DNA of 64,000 nt from Acorus gramineus (Eukaryota; Streptophyta; Magnoliopsida; Acorales; Acoraceae). Each line of letters begins with the position of its first letter. Within the stretch, counting starts at the first letter, position 1. This document shows positions 22,537 through 33,800 of the stretch, in pieces. Location: positions 558,001-622,000 of the forward strand of contig CM060856.1 of assembly GCA_030737835.1 (NCBI GenBank), given 5' to 3'. The position numbers and the translations under genes are program-made. The notes beneath the pieces are model-generated. The model searched no databases. It had not been told where the DNA came from and saw only the letters and a program-made list of their open reading frames with translations.

Positions 22537-23850
22537 CTAAGAAGGGAAAAGATGCGGATACGCGTCACGCATGGCATCCTCGAGCTCCCAGGTGGCCTCA
22601 GCACCGGAACGGTGCTGCCATCGCACCTTGACCAGCTGGACGGTCTTGGTGCGGAGCCTCTTCTCGCGGCGGTCCAGGATCTCAATCGGCTGCTCCACGA
22701 AAGACAAGTCCGGCTCGAAGACGAGCGGCTCGAACGGGATGACGTGAGCAGGATCGTGGACATAGCGCCTCAGCTGCGAGACATGGAAGACGTCATGGGC
22801 CTGAGCCAACTGTGGGGGCAGAGCTATGCGATAGGCCACCTCTCCAACTCGCTCGAGGATGAGGAACGGCCCAATGAAACGCGGACTCAGCTTGCCCCGC
22901 ACACCGAAACGGAAGATGCCCTTCATCAGGGACACCTTCAAGAAGACATGGTCACCAACCTCGAAGGCGAGCTCACGGCGACGACGGTCGGCGTAGCACT
23001 TCTGACGACTCTGAGCGACTCGGATACGCTCGCGAATCGTCTTCACCATCTCTGAGGTCTGGTGAACGATCTCTGGTCCCTCCAACTGGCGCTCTCCGAC
23101 CTCGTCCCAACACAAGGGGGACCTGTAGCTGCGGCCATAGAGCGCCTCGTAAGGAGCCATCCGGATACTCGAGTGGTAGCTATTGTTGTAGGCAAACTCC
23201 ACCAACGGAAGGTGCCTCTCCCAACTGCCTCCAAAATCGAGAACACAGGCTCGCAGCATATCCTCAAGAGTCTGGATCATCCTCTCCGACTGGCCGTCCG
23301 TCTGCGGATGAAACGCTGTACTGAAATGGAGGTTCGTACCAAGGGCGTGCTGGAGGCTACGCCAGAACCTCGAAGTAAAACGCGCGTCTCGATCGGAAAT
23401 GATGCTGACTAGAGTGCCATGGAGACGGACAATCTCGGAGACAAATAACTGCGCCAGGGTGTCCAGAGAATCGGTGAGTCGGATGGGGAGGAAATGAGCA
23501 GACTTCGTCAGCCGGTCGACGATCACCCAGATGGCATCGCGACCTGAACGTGACCTCGGCAGACCCGAGACGAAGTCCATGGTGATCTGCTCCCACTTCC
23601 ACTGAGGGATCTCAATGGACTGCAGCTTCCCCATAGGGCGCTGATGCTCCGACTTCACCTGCTGGCATACTAGGCATTGGGCAACGAAACGGGCAATATC
23701 CGTCTTCATCCCGCGCCACCAGTAGCCGCGACGAAGGCCCCTGTACATCTTCGTGCCACCAGGATGCACTGTGTACCTCGAACGATGGGCCTCGTCCAGA
23801 ATCTTCCGCTTCAGCTCTGCGTCGTCGGGAATGCACACTCGGCCTCTGAA
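22537..23850 (-). pseudogene. Integrase with C-terminal chromodomain-like tail (element D pol)
   Basis: A 433-residue open stretch in the same frame as the upstream RNase H, cut off from it by one TGA. It shows an H-C-C portion of the zinc-binding domain (VHPGGTKMY ... CLVC). The DDE core has Asp in TMDFVSGLP, Asp in IISDRDARF and Glu in DGQSERMIQ. A GPY/F-type segment follows (FIGPFLILERVGEVAYRIALP), then a 50-residue tail with LVKVRW and ATWE as in chromodomain-bearing gypsy integrases. The enzyme would insert the cDNA, and the tail is thought to guide insertion to chromatin marks. The region itself is intact; the upstream TGA looks like a CGA-to-TGA change at a CpG. Confidence 0.9.
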
Positions 23851-24657
23851 TCACAGGATCCCGTCCGCGCGAATCTGGTAGTCCTGACGCTCGCCCCGGG
23901 CGACGCCTTCAGAGAGGACTATAAAATGCGGGTCCTGTGCCTGAGCCGTGCGGATATCGTCGAGAAGGACTGGCTGCACCACCAGCCTGGCCAAAAAGCC
24001 ACCCGTAGGAGTCTCTCGAACGCTGATCCAGCAAGCGGCCTCCTCCAGAAGCCTCCAACGACGGACAGCCATATGGGCGGCCATGCCCAAGGGCTGCCTA
24101 CTGAGCGCATCTGCTACGACATTCGCCTTACCCGGATGGTAAGCGATGTCACAATCATAGTCCGTCAGGAACTCAACCCAACGTCTCTGACGCATGTTGA
24201 GCTCCGGCTGGGACTGCAAATATGTCAAGCTCTTATGATCGGTAAAGAGCTCGAACTCCTCTCCATAGAGGTAATGCCTCCACATCTTCAGCGCAAAGAT
24301 GATCGCTGCCAACTCAAGGTCGTGGGTGGGGTAATTCTGCTCATGGGGCTTCAACTGACGCGACGCGTAAGCCACAACCTTACCGTGCTGCATCAGGACG
24401 CAACCCACACCCAACTGCGATGCATCAGTGTAAACTACGAACCCACCACTCCCAGACGGAAGGGTAAGAACTGGCGCTGAGGTGAGCCTTCGCTTCAACT
24501 CTTGGAAGCTCTCCTCGCAAGACAGGGACCACTCGAACCGGACATCCTTCCGAGTGAGGCGGGTAAGACGAGCGGCTATCTTCGAGAAACCCTCGACAAA
24601 CCTCCTGTAATAACCCGCCAAGCCCAAGAAGCTCCAAATCTCTGTGGTCGACGCCAA
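23851..24657 (-). pseudogene. RT C-terminal linker and RNase H (element D pol)
   Basis: It begins in [15 protein letters not shown], the conserved junction after RT. RNase H follows: [15 protein letters not shown] with the first Asp, ELAAI with the Glu, LFTDHKSL with the second Asp, and ADALSRQ at the end. It would degrade the RNA strand of the RNA-DNA hybrid. It is out of frame with the RT upstream (small indel near 24650) and ends at the TGA at about 23848-23850. All key residues are present, so the damage is at the joints. Confidence 0.9.
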
Positions 24658-26189
24658 TTCGACACGGCGAGCGTCTTCTCCGGGTCCACAGATATGCCCT
24701 CACCGGAAATCACATGGCCCAGAAAGGCCATACGCTCCAACCAGAACTCGCACTTGCTGAACTTGGCGAACAACTGATGTCTGGCCAAAGTCTCCAAGAC
24801 AGTGCGGAGATGGTGAGCGTGCTCCTCAAGACTCCTCGAGTACACCAATATGTCATCGATGAATACTACCACAAAGGAGTCGAGGAAGGGCCGAAACACC
24901 CGGTTCATCAGATCCATGAAGGCCACCGGCGCATTCGTCAACCCGAATGGCAGTACTCTGAACTCGTAGTGCCCATACCGGGTACGAAAGGCCGTCTTCG
25001 GAATGTCTGACTCCCGGATCTTCAGCTGATAGTACCCCGAACGGAGATCGATCTTGGAAAAGACACGTGCTCCCTGGAGCTGGTCAAACAGATCATCAAT
25101 CCGCGGCAAGGGGTACTTGTTCTTCACTGTCCGCTTGTTCAGCTGCCTGTAATCAATACACAGCCGCAGCGAACCGTCCTTCTTCCGGACGAACAGGACA
25201 GGGGCTCCCCACAGAGAAACACTCGGACGTGCGAAGCCCTTCTCCAGCAACTCCTCCAACTGCTCCTTGAGCACCCTCAGCTCTGCAGGGGCCATCCGGT
25301 ACGGAGCTCTCGAAATCGGCTCGGTCCCCAGGATGGCATCAAAGTCCGTCATCGCGAGCTCCACCAACTCCACTGGAAACTCATGCTCTGCAACCTCCAC
25401 CGAACACCCTCGGTACACAGAACGGAGGAGAATACGATCTCCCACGGGCAATGATATCTCCAAGATAGCATCCAAAGGGGCGGACGCCACACCCATCCGT
25501 CTCGCAAAAGCGGGAGACACGAACGAGTGTGTGGCTCCGGAATCAAACAACACATATGCAGGGAGCTGGGAGATCTGAACAATACCTCTGACCACGCTGC
25601 CTGATGCCTGAGCCTCCTCTACCGAAAGCGCTGCCACTCGACCCTGAACAAATTGAGGCTGAGGAGCAGGGGCACGCCTCGTCGGCTGTGCTGGCTGCCT
25701 CCTCTGGTCAGCTCGGCCACCCTGTGGCTGCTGCTGCTGACGCTGAGGCTGCTGCTGCGGCTGGCGCTGAGGCTGCTGCTGCTGCTGGCGCTGCTGCTGG
25801 AACGGCTGCTGAAACGGCTGCTGCTGCAACTGCTGCTGCTGCAGAGGCATCACGCGGGGTCGGCCAGCATCAGGGCAATTATACAAGATATGCCTGACGC
25901 GCTGACAGTGATAACAGCGCCGCGTCTCTGGTCGCCTCGCCTGGACTAGCACTGCTGCGATGGGTGCTGGACCTCGCGCTGGCACCACATCTGCTGGAGG
26001 AGAGGCAGCCACTGACCGATCAAAGCGGGGCCTCTTCTTCTTGTGCTGTCCTTGGTCCTGGCTCCTGGGTGGCCTCTGGTCTGCCGAAGGGGTCGAAGCC
26101 CTCACGAGGATCCTGAGGTCTCGCTCGACTGTCTTCGCTCGAGACACCAAGTCGGAGTACCTCGTGAATGCCTGGGAGGTAACATGCAC
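24576..26189 (-). pseudogene. Gag C-terminus, protease and reverse transcriptase (element D)
   Basis: A 537-residue open stretch. A zinc knuckle [14 protein letters not shown] is at residues 92-105, with the usual Gly before His replaced by Arg. A Gln-rich linker covers about 115-170. Protease motif DSGATHS is at 216-222. RT includes [11 protein letters not shown] (378-388), LPFGLTNAP (413-421) and catalytic FIDD (443-446). After the protease the sequence DFDAILG jumps straight to [11 protein letters not shown] at residues 288-289. In relatives well over a hundred residues separate these blocks, so this is an in-frame deletion spanning the protease-RT junction. The frame breaks again near 24650. 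Confidence 0.9.
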
Positions 26190-26980
26190 CCGAATGGCGC
26201 TGCTGAGACCAAGCTGGAATCAACGGCACCTCGTCTCCTCGTCCATCACCAAAGCGCGTGGAGTAGTCAGCGACAGACATAGAGCCCTGCGTCAGCTGCT
26301 CAAACTCCTGCATCACTATCTGGCGCATCGAGAACGGGAAGTACTCCTCCAAGAAATACCTCCGGAACTCCATCCATGAAAACTGCTCCACTCCCTCCGG
26401 GATGTCCACTTATCTAGTAGCCCACCAGTCGGCGGTGCTACACTTCAGCATGAAAGTGGCCAGGGAGACTCGCTGGCGATCGGTGCAAAGCATGGTTGAG
26501 AAGATCGCATCCACCTCCATCAACCATCGCTCTGGAGCAAGAGGATCCACCGTCTGGCCCTGGAACTCGGGAGGGTGGAGCTTCAGAAAGGCTGTGAGGC
26601 AACTCTGCTGCACCCGCGCTGCAACCTCTAGCCCCACCTCCCTCTCCTGGGGATCCTGAACTCTGACCGCCGAAACCACCACGGGGACTGGGGGTACGTC
26701 GGGTACCACAGGTTGATCTGCCTCCAAGGGAACCTGTGGAACTGCCTCGCGGGCCGCCCGCAGCTCCTGAATCTCCTGGGCCTGATCTGCCAACACTCTG
26801 GTCTGGGCCTCCAATGCCCTGGTCTGCGTCTCTACCAAATCTGCTAACCGCGCAAACGCGCGCTCCCAAGCAGGAGGCTCCTCACCGATCCTGGCCTCAC
26901 GGCTGAGGACTCTCCAATAGCATCCTCGCCTCTGGCAGGTCCGGAAACCTCCAAGGGTCGAGAGGGACCACGTCCAGCAA
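26190..26980 (-). pseudogene. Gag N-terminal part (element D)
   Basis: The same capsid-type sequence as in element B: AFLKLHPPEFQGQTVDPLA, then ML(C)TDRQRVSLATFMLK and WWATR, the retrotransposon-gag fold. Damage is visible by comparison with B. The start-codon region (present in B as MPPRRGRRGRG) is deleted. A TAA interrupts WWATR-VDIPEG near 26408. The frame changes near 26200-26240 after DYSTRF, where B has additional codons. Gag would form the virus-like particle core. Confidence 0.85.
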
Positions 26981-27074
26981 CCTAAGAAAACCAGACACTA
27001 GGATCAGAATACGCATATAGAAATCCTAGGACTCATCTCTACGAAAAGAAGACCATTGGCTCTGACAGGACCAG

Positions 27075-27086
27075 GCTCTGATACCA
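27075..27086 (-). other. Primer-binding site (initiator tRNA-Met) of element D
   Basis: TGGTATCAGAGC on the - strand, five bases inside the 5' LTR border at 27092. It is identical to the PBS of element B. Confidence 0.92.
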
Positions 27087-27119
27087 ACTTTTGTCACGCC
27101 CCAGGGCGGCCGTCCCCGG

Positions 27120-27860
27120 GACGCGGCAAGCGTATACATGATATCAGTAGTCAATACAGGAGATCAATAGCATACCATAAACAACAGCTAAAAAGACAAC
27201 ACAGACAACAAAGAGGCTGACATGATGTATACACAGATAGCGGAAGCTAAAAAGACTGAATCTGTAAATAAAACATACTACAGACTCGATACACAATCAT
27301 CTGTCCTGTGAGAGCCAATATACACAATACATCCAAATACAATCCATACTAGGTGCCCAAGCACAGAAATATATACATACAATAAAAAGGAAGGATGCTG
27401 ATGGCCTCAAAACTCGAGGGACGTGGCGCTACTCTGCTACTGGTGTAGTCGCTCAGGAAGCTCCTCCTTCAAGTCCGCCTCGGTAATCACTGGAGAAAAA
27501 TAATTATGTGAGGGGTGATATCAGTAAAACAAGAGTTCAATCACATACTCATACAACAGCTATAAAGACAACACAGACTATAAAGCAGGGCTGACATGAT
27601 ATATACACCAAAAGCGGAAGCTAAAAGACAGAGTCTGTAATCCAAAAACATACTACAAACTCGATACATAATCAAACGTCTTGTGAGAGCCAATATACAT
27701 AATACATCCAAATAATACACAACTGGGTGCCCAAGCACAGAAATATATACATACAATAAAATGGAAGGATGCTGATGGCCTCAGAAACTCGCGGGACATA
27801 GCGCTACTCCGCTACTGGTGTAGTCGCTCAGGGAGCTCCTCAGTAATCACTGGAAAAATA
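27120..27860. repeat. Partial tandem duplication inside D's 5' LTR
   Basis: The block at about 27130-27500 (GATATCAGTA...GCGGAAGCTAAAAAGAC...AGTAATCACTGG) is repeated in diverged form at about 27518-27855. D's 3' LTR and LTRs F, B and C have only one copy here. The two LTRs of an element are identical at integration, so the duplication (or a loss in the 3' LTR) came later. Confidence 0.82.
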
Positions 27861-27997
27861 TCATGCGAGGGGAGAGCCACACGCTCAGTGAACAGCACAA
27901 CCCATGCATCACAGATATATTAACCACAGATAATCAACAACCAGCCTCGAAGTGGCTTAACAACATAATCCAGTGATTCGTTACATCGCCGAACCAC

Positions 27998-28195
27998 TAC
28001 ACCCTCACCCTCACCCCTCAATAGGTGACATAGGATATTGGGACTCATATTCATCCATACACATCCATACACCCTCACCCTCACCCCTCAATAGGTGACA
28101 TAGGATATTGGGATTGATAATCATCCATACACATCCATACACCCTCACCCTCACCCCTCAATAGGTGACATAGGATATTGGGACTGACTAGGCTG
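27998..28195. repeat. Tandem units with CCCTCACCCTCACCC in D's 5' LTR
   Basis: Three successive units of about 65 bp, each with ACACCCTCACCCTCACCCCT followed by AATAGGTGACATAGGATATTG. They are the D version of the array that has two units in B and four in C. Confidence 0.85.
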
Positions 28196-29412
28196 TTAAT
28201 CATCCTTGGTCCACCGATAGCTTCTCCTCCACACTGTAGCTTGCCTGGTCTACTCCCACATTCAGCACAGTCCGAGTCCAAGATCAGGAGGTGCCTACTG
28301 ATGGGAGCCCTCTGTCAGGATAGCCTGTCTAACGCTGAGGAGTTCCTACACGGATCCAACGAAGGGAAGAGAAACAGCCTACCCACACGCATATGATCCA
28401 CTCGGATCCGCTGACAACACATCTCTACAACTCTAATGTCTTGAATTCATCAGAATTCCTCCAGGGCGCATAACCAAGATGCGGGGAACATGCATTAATA
28501 TAGACGGGAAAAGAAACCTTGGGAGGGCACCATGAGGTCCCGATATAGGACATCCTGACAACCAAACAAGGAACACGGAGCACCCTAGCCCAGGTCTCAA
28601 TGTTGACCTCGCAAGGCCCCTTAATATTCCCTAAGGCATGCTATAATATTACAAGTTGCATTTAATTTAACAAATTAAACTAATAGGAGCATACAAAGGC
28701 TGAGGCTTTCCTAGCATGATAACAAAGGGGACAAGATGCATGGCTCTTACACAACCTAAGGGTGCAAGTCCCTAACATAATCAGTCTAGGGTAGCATGCA
28801 TACTACATATCAATCATGCTAGCATGGATTACATATTAAACAGGTTAATATTAATCATGGTGCCCCAGGGGAGGACGGTATACGCCCAAGTGCATATAGC
28901 GCCTCCCAACTGGGTTGGGTTGTCCCACTCACCAGAAGTTGGGTCGTCGCACGACCGTCCGTCAAGATCTGTAAGACAGGGTATCAACTGGTGAGTAAAA
29001 TCCACAAATACCACAAACATACTAAAAAATACACCAAAAGTACCCAACACTCGGGCAAACGTACATACGGCCCGTATGCACGCTAGCCCGAGCACCCCGA
29101 CTCACTCCCGCACCCCCGGCAACCACCCGCACGGCCACCCGCCCCCGGATGCACCGCCGCGCCCCAGCCCGCGCGCCCAGGCGCCCTGCCGAGCCCCTAC
29201 CCGCACGCCAGGACACGCCGCCGAGCTCCCCGGGTGCACCGCGCGCTCGCTGCGCCCCAGCGCCTCGCCCCGCGCGCACTCCGCGGGCACCACCACGCGC
29301 ATCACCCACTCGACCAGCCCCGGGTGCACCCGCGCGCACTGCGCCCCAGCGCAGCGCCCCGCACGCGCACCCGCTCGCTCGCACCACTGCTCGCCTCACC
29401 GCGCGCACGCCT

Positions 29413-30855
29413 GCTGTTATATATGTGTCACTTTTTAGCCTGCTGGTAACCGTTGGAGCATTTTTGGCAGTTTTAAAATTTTTAGTGTTTTTCGATCGGA
29501 ACCGCATAGTTTCAGACTGTTAGCTATCGTCTGAGCTAGAGGACTCCGATTGAAAATCTAACTGCATATTATGTGTCCTGGTACCATTTTAAGCCACTCA
29601 TGAAAATTTCATCGAATTCTGGCATCGTTTGCAAAAATTTCACAGTTCCGGGGCGTATCCGGGTTTTTAAGTCGCGCGCTATATAAAAGGAATCAATAAT
29701 ATCTTTTCACTATTCATCATCCCTACGACTTGCTCTCTCTCTCTCCTCTCCTCCGTTTTTCTTCCGTTTGAGCCCCCTACACCCCTCAAAACCAAAAACC
29801 TAAAGCACGGGAAGTGTAGATCGGGTCCCGATCTACGCTCCGGTGTCTTCAAATCCCGATTCCGGCGAGTTTTGCCCGTCCGTCCGCCCTCTCTTCGTCC
29901 TTGATTTGAGCCATCTCGGCGGTGGAGGTAGATCGGGGCGTAGGAGAGCCTTTGAGAAAGGTTTCGGCGCGCGGAGAGCCACCGGACTTCCCCTCCTCCC
30001 CTTGGTAAGCCCCCTTTCCCTCTTTTTCTTGCATAGATGTATGCTAGGGGGGTGGTTTTGTGGTTGGGAGGCGGTTGGCGGCGGTGGGTGGCCGTCGGAG
30101 GGCTGTGGGAGGCGATCGGAGGCTGTGGTGGTGGTCGGAGGTGGGTGGTAGAGGAGCTCGGGCTCGGGCAGGATGGCAGGGCAGCAGCAGCAGGCGCAGC
30201 AGTCGCAGGCGCAGCAGGCAGGGCCGCTGGCAGGGCGCGCGCGTGCGCGCGGGCGTGCGCTCGGGCTGGCGCTGGGCGTGCCTGGTGCTGGGCGTGCAGG
30301 GCTAGTCGGGTGCTAGGCTGGCAGGGCTAGCTGGGTAGGCTGGGAGCAGGGCACCAGTTTGCTGGGCGCGCGAGCGCGTGCGCGCGGGCGCGCGCGCGGG
30401 CGTGCGCTCGGGGGGTGCAGGGGCGCTCGGGCATCAGGCGGGCAGTGCCCCGGGCGTGCAGGCGAGCGGTGCTCGGGCCACTCGGCGACGCGCGCAGGCA
30501 GGCAACGCGGGCAGCAGCGCGGGCAGGCTGGCAGGCGCGCTGAGCGCGTGCTGCCAGGCGCGCTGGGCGCGTGTTGCGCGGGCGTGCGCGTGGACGCTGG
30601 GTGAGGGTCCCGGGTGCTGGGCGCTGAGCGCTGGGCGCGGGTCGCGGGTACCGGGTGCTGGCCGAGGGTGCTGGGCGTCTGGGCGCTGGCGGGCGCAGTC
30701 GCGCGCGGGTGCGTGCGCGCGGGTGCGCGGGTTCGCGCGGAGCGGGCGCGCGGGTTCTGGCGTGAGCGGGGGTGTGCGCGGGAGTGCGCGCGAGTGCGCG
30801 CGGGGGCGCGCGGGCGTGCGCGCGCGCGGCCAGTGCGCCTGGGCAGTGCGCCTGG
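29413..30855 (+). mobile_element. Solo LTR C, left part
   Basis: It starts TGTTATATATGTGTCAC and continues after the nested element B at 40768-42797. CCTGC flanks the whole on both sides (29408-29412 and 42798-42802), so C was an independent + strand insertion into D's 5' LTR. With B removed it is about 3473 bp, a complete LTR without internal region. It includes a TATA-like box at 29679-29690, a donor-like GTAAG at 30005 and the first part of its hyper-CpG core. Confidence 0.92.
29679..29690 (+). promoter_or_regulatory. TATA-like box of LTR C
   Basis: CTATATAAAAGG about 266 bases into the LTR, followed by ACTATTCATCATCCC and a CT-rich leader. It corresponds to the position in LTRs F and B. 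Confidence 0.6.
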
Positions 30856-33800
30856 TGTTATATATGTGTCACTTTTAACCTGTTGGTAACCGTTAGAGCG
30901 CCCTGGCGGTTTTTAAAATTTTTAGGGTTTTCGATCGGAACCGCTTATTTTCAGACTGTTAGCTATCGTCTGAGCTAGAGGACTCCGATTGAAAATCTGA
31001 CTGCATATTTGGTGTCCTGGCGCCATTCCTGACCTCTCACGAAAATTTCATTGAATTCTGGCATCGTTTGCAAAAATTTTCCAGTTCCGGGGCGTATCCG
31101 GGTTTTTAAGTCGCGCTCTACTTAAAAGAAATCAAAAATCACCTCGTCACTATTCATCGTCTCTCCCGTCGAGATTTCTCTCTCCCCTCCTCCGTTTTTC
31201 TTCCGTTCAAGCCCCCTAGACCCCTCGAAATCGAAAACCCAAAGCACGGGAAGTGTAGATCGGGTCCCGATCTACACACCGGTGTCTTCAAATCCGAATT
31301 CCGACGACTTTAGCCTCCCCGACCTCCCCTCTCTCTCCTCTGTTTTGGCCCATTTTGGTGGTGGAGCTAGATCGGGGCGTGAGAAGGCTTTTGGGAAGGG
31401 TTTCGGCGCGTGGAGAGCGTCCGGACTTCGCTCCCTCCCCTCGGTAAGCCTTCTTTCCCTCCTTTTTCTTGCTTAGATGAATGGTAGGGAGGGGTTTTTG
31501 TGATTGGGGGTGGTTGGCGGCTGTGGGGGTCGTCGGAGGGTGGTCGGAGGCGGTTGGAGGTGGTCGGGGCAGTGGGAGGGGTGGTTGGAGGTGCTCGGCA
31601 GGTGGGGACGCTGTCCCGGGCAGCAGGCATGCGGCGGCAGCAGCCCAGGCCGCGCGTAGGCTGGGCGCGTGCAGGGATGCGCGCGTGCGCGCGCGGGCGT
31701 GCGTGCGCGCGGCAGGCGCGCGGGCGTGCGCGGGTCGGGGGCTGGCAGTCGGGGTCGTGCTGATGTGCCGGTTGGAGGTGCTGGCAGGGCGGACTGGCGG
31801 GCTGGTGGCCTCGGGCAGCTCGGGCACGAAGTGCTGGTCGCGCTGGTCTGGGCGCGAGGAGGTGGTGGCCACGGTGCTGTGCCGCGCGCGAGGAGGTGCT
31901 GGCCGAGGTGCTAGGGCGCGCGGAGGTGCTGGCCGAGTTGCTGGACGCGCGGGGTGCGCGCGGAGGCGCGCGGAGGTGCTGCCGGAGTTGCTGGACGCGC
32001 GAGGTGCGCGCGGAGGCGCGCGGAGGTGCTGCTGGACGCGCGAGGTGCGCGCGGAGGTGCTGCCGGAGGTGCTGGACGCGCGAGGTGCGCGCGGAGGGGT
32101 GGCGGAGGTGCGCGCGGGGTGCGCGCGGGGCGAGGAGGCGTGCGCGAGGCGTGCGCGGGTCGCGGCAAGGCTGGGATGGTGTGCGCGGGGGCGAGGCGCC
32201 GCGCGCGGGGGCGTGCGGGGTGCTCGCGGGCCAGCGCACGGCGTGCGGGGCGCGTGCGGGCTGCCGCGGCTGGGCTCGGTGGACGCGCGGGGCCCCGGGC
32301 GGTGCGCGGAGTGCGTGGGCTGAGGCGCGGCGGTGCACCCGGGTGGTTGCCGAGGCCGTGCGGGCGGTTGCCGAGGCCGCGGGTGCTTGCCGAGGCCGCG
32401 GGTGGTTGCCGGAAGGGGTGCTGAATGTTGTTTGGGGATGTTGTGTATTTAATTGCGGGTGTTGTGTATTTTTGGGATAATTGTGGATTTATTCTAACCA
32501 GTTAATACCCTGTCTTGCAGATCTTGACGGGCGGTCGCACGACGACCCCGATTCTGGTGAGTGGGACAATCCAACCCAGTAGAGAGGCGTTGTACGCACT
32601 TGGGGCGTATACCGACCTCTCCTGGGGCGTCATGGATAAATATTAACCTGTAATAATATGTAATCCATGCTTGTGTGAATTATGTGTAGAAATGCATGTT
32701 ACCCTAGGCTTTTCTGTTAGGGACTTGCACCCTTAGGATATGCGTATGAGCCATGCAGCATGTCCCCTGTTTACATGCTAGGAAACCCGGCCTATGCATG
32801 CGTCCTACTAGTTTTATTTATTAAATTAAATGCTGGTATCTGTTAGATCGCATGCCTTAGGATAATATTATAGGGAGGAGCCTTGCGAGGTCAACGCTGA
32901 GACCCGTGTTAGGGTACTCCGTGTTCCTTGTTTGGTTGTCGGGATGTCCTGTATCGGGACCTCAGGCTGCCCTCCCAAGGTTTCTAGTCCCAATAATATT
33001 ATAAGTAATGTTGTATGATTAGTATGATTATTAGCATGAGTAGTGAATATTATAGGGGAGGGACCTTGCGAGGACAGCGGTGAGACCCGTGTTAGGGTAC
33101 TCCGTGTTCCTTGTTTGGTTGTCGGGGTATCCTATAACGGGAACTCACGCCGCCCTCCCGAGTTTCTTTCCCCCAGTGATATTCCAACACTGCTTTTGAT
33201 TGTACATGTTCCCCGCATCGTGGAGATGCACCTGGTTGAATTCAGAGGAATTCATGACATTTGAGTTGTAGAGACGTGTAGTTGGCGGATCCGAGTGGAT
33301 CATATGCGTATGGATAGGCTGTTCTGTTCCCTGCGTTGGATTCGGTAGAGGCTACCCTCAGCGTTAGACAGGGCCTTCCTGACAGAGGGCTCCCATCAGT
33401 AGGCACCTCCTGATTTGGTGACGGACTGTGCTGAATGTGGGAGTAGACCAGGCGGCCTACGGAGTGGAGGGAGAAACTATCGGTGGACTAAGGGTGACCA
33501 ACAGCCTAGTCAGTCCCAAAATCCTATGTCACCCGTGGTAGGGTGAGGGTGAGGGTGTAGTGGGTTGGCGATGAGCGACCTGCTGGATTTGTGAATGGAT
33601 GATTATCAGTCCCAAAATCCTATGTCACCCATGGATGGGTGAGGGTGAGGGTGTGGTGGTTCGGCGAAGTACGAACCACTGGATTTGTGTTGTTATGTAT
33701 TGATGGTTGGATAAAATAATGGAATATTGGTAAATATTGTCTGTGATGCGTGGGTTGTGCTGTTCACTGAGCGTGTGGCTCACCCCTCGCACATGTTTTT

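Larger units (their letters stand above)
27092..29412 (-). repeat. 5' LTR of element D, PBS-proximal part (2321 bp)
   Basis: It runs from the LTR end TGTCACGCCCC beside the PBS to the insertion point of solo LTR C. The remainder is at 42798-43946. It includes a 36-nt candidate microexon (28933-28968), three CCCTCACCC array units, and a partial duplication of its own R/U5-like end. Confidence 0.88.

Noticed and set aside
23677-24480. 267-residue + strand frame opposite D pol
   Set aside because: Antisense to the well-supported RNase H frame; no domain of its own.
25604-25949. Ala- and Leu-rich + strand frames opposite element D
   Set aside because: They are antisense shadows of the CAG-repeat (Gln-rich) linker of the D polyprotein.
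33540-33660. CCCTCACCC / GGGTGAGGG repeats as possible telomeric or CRISPR-like arrays
   Set aside because: The unit is not the plant telomere repeat, the spacing is that of an LTR tandem array, and the context is a plant retrotransposon.
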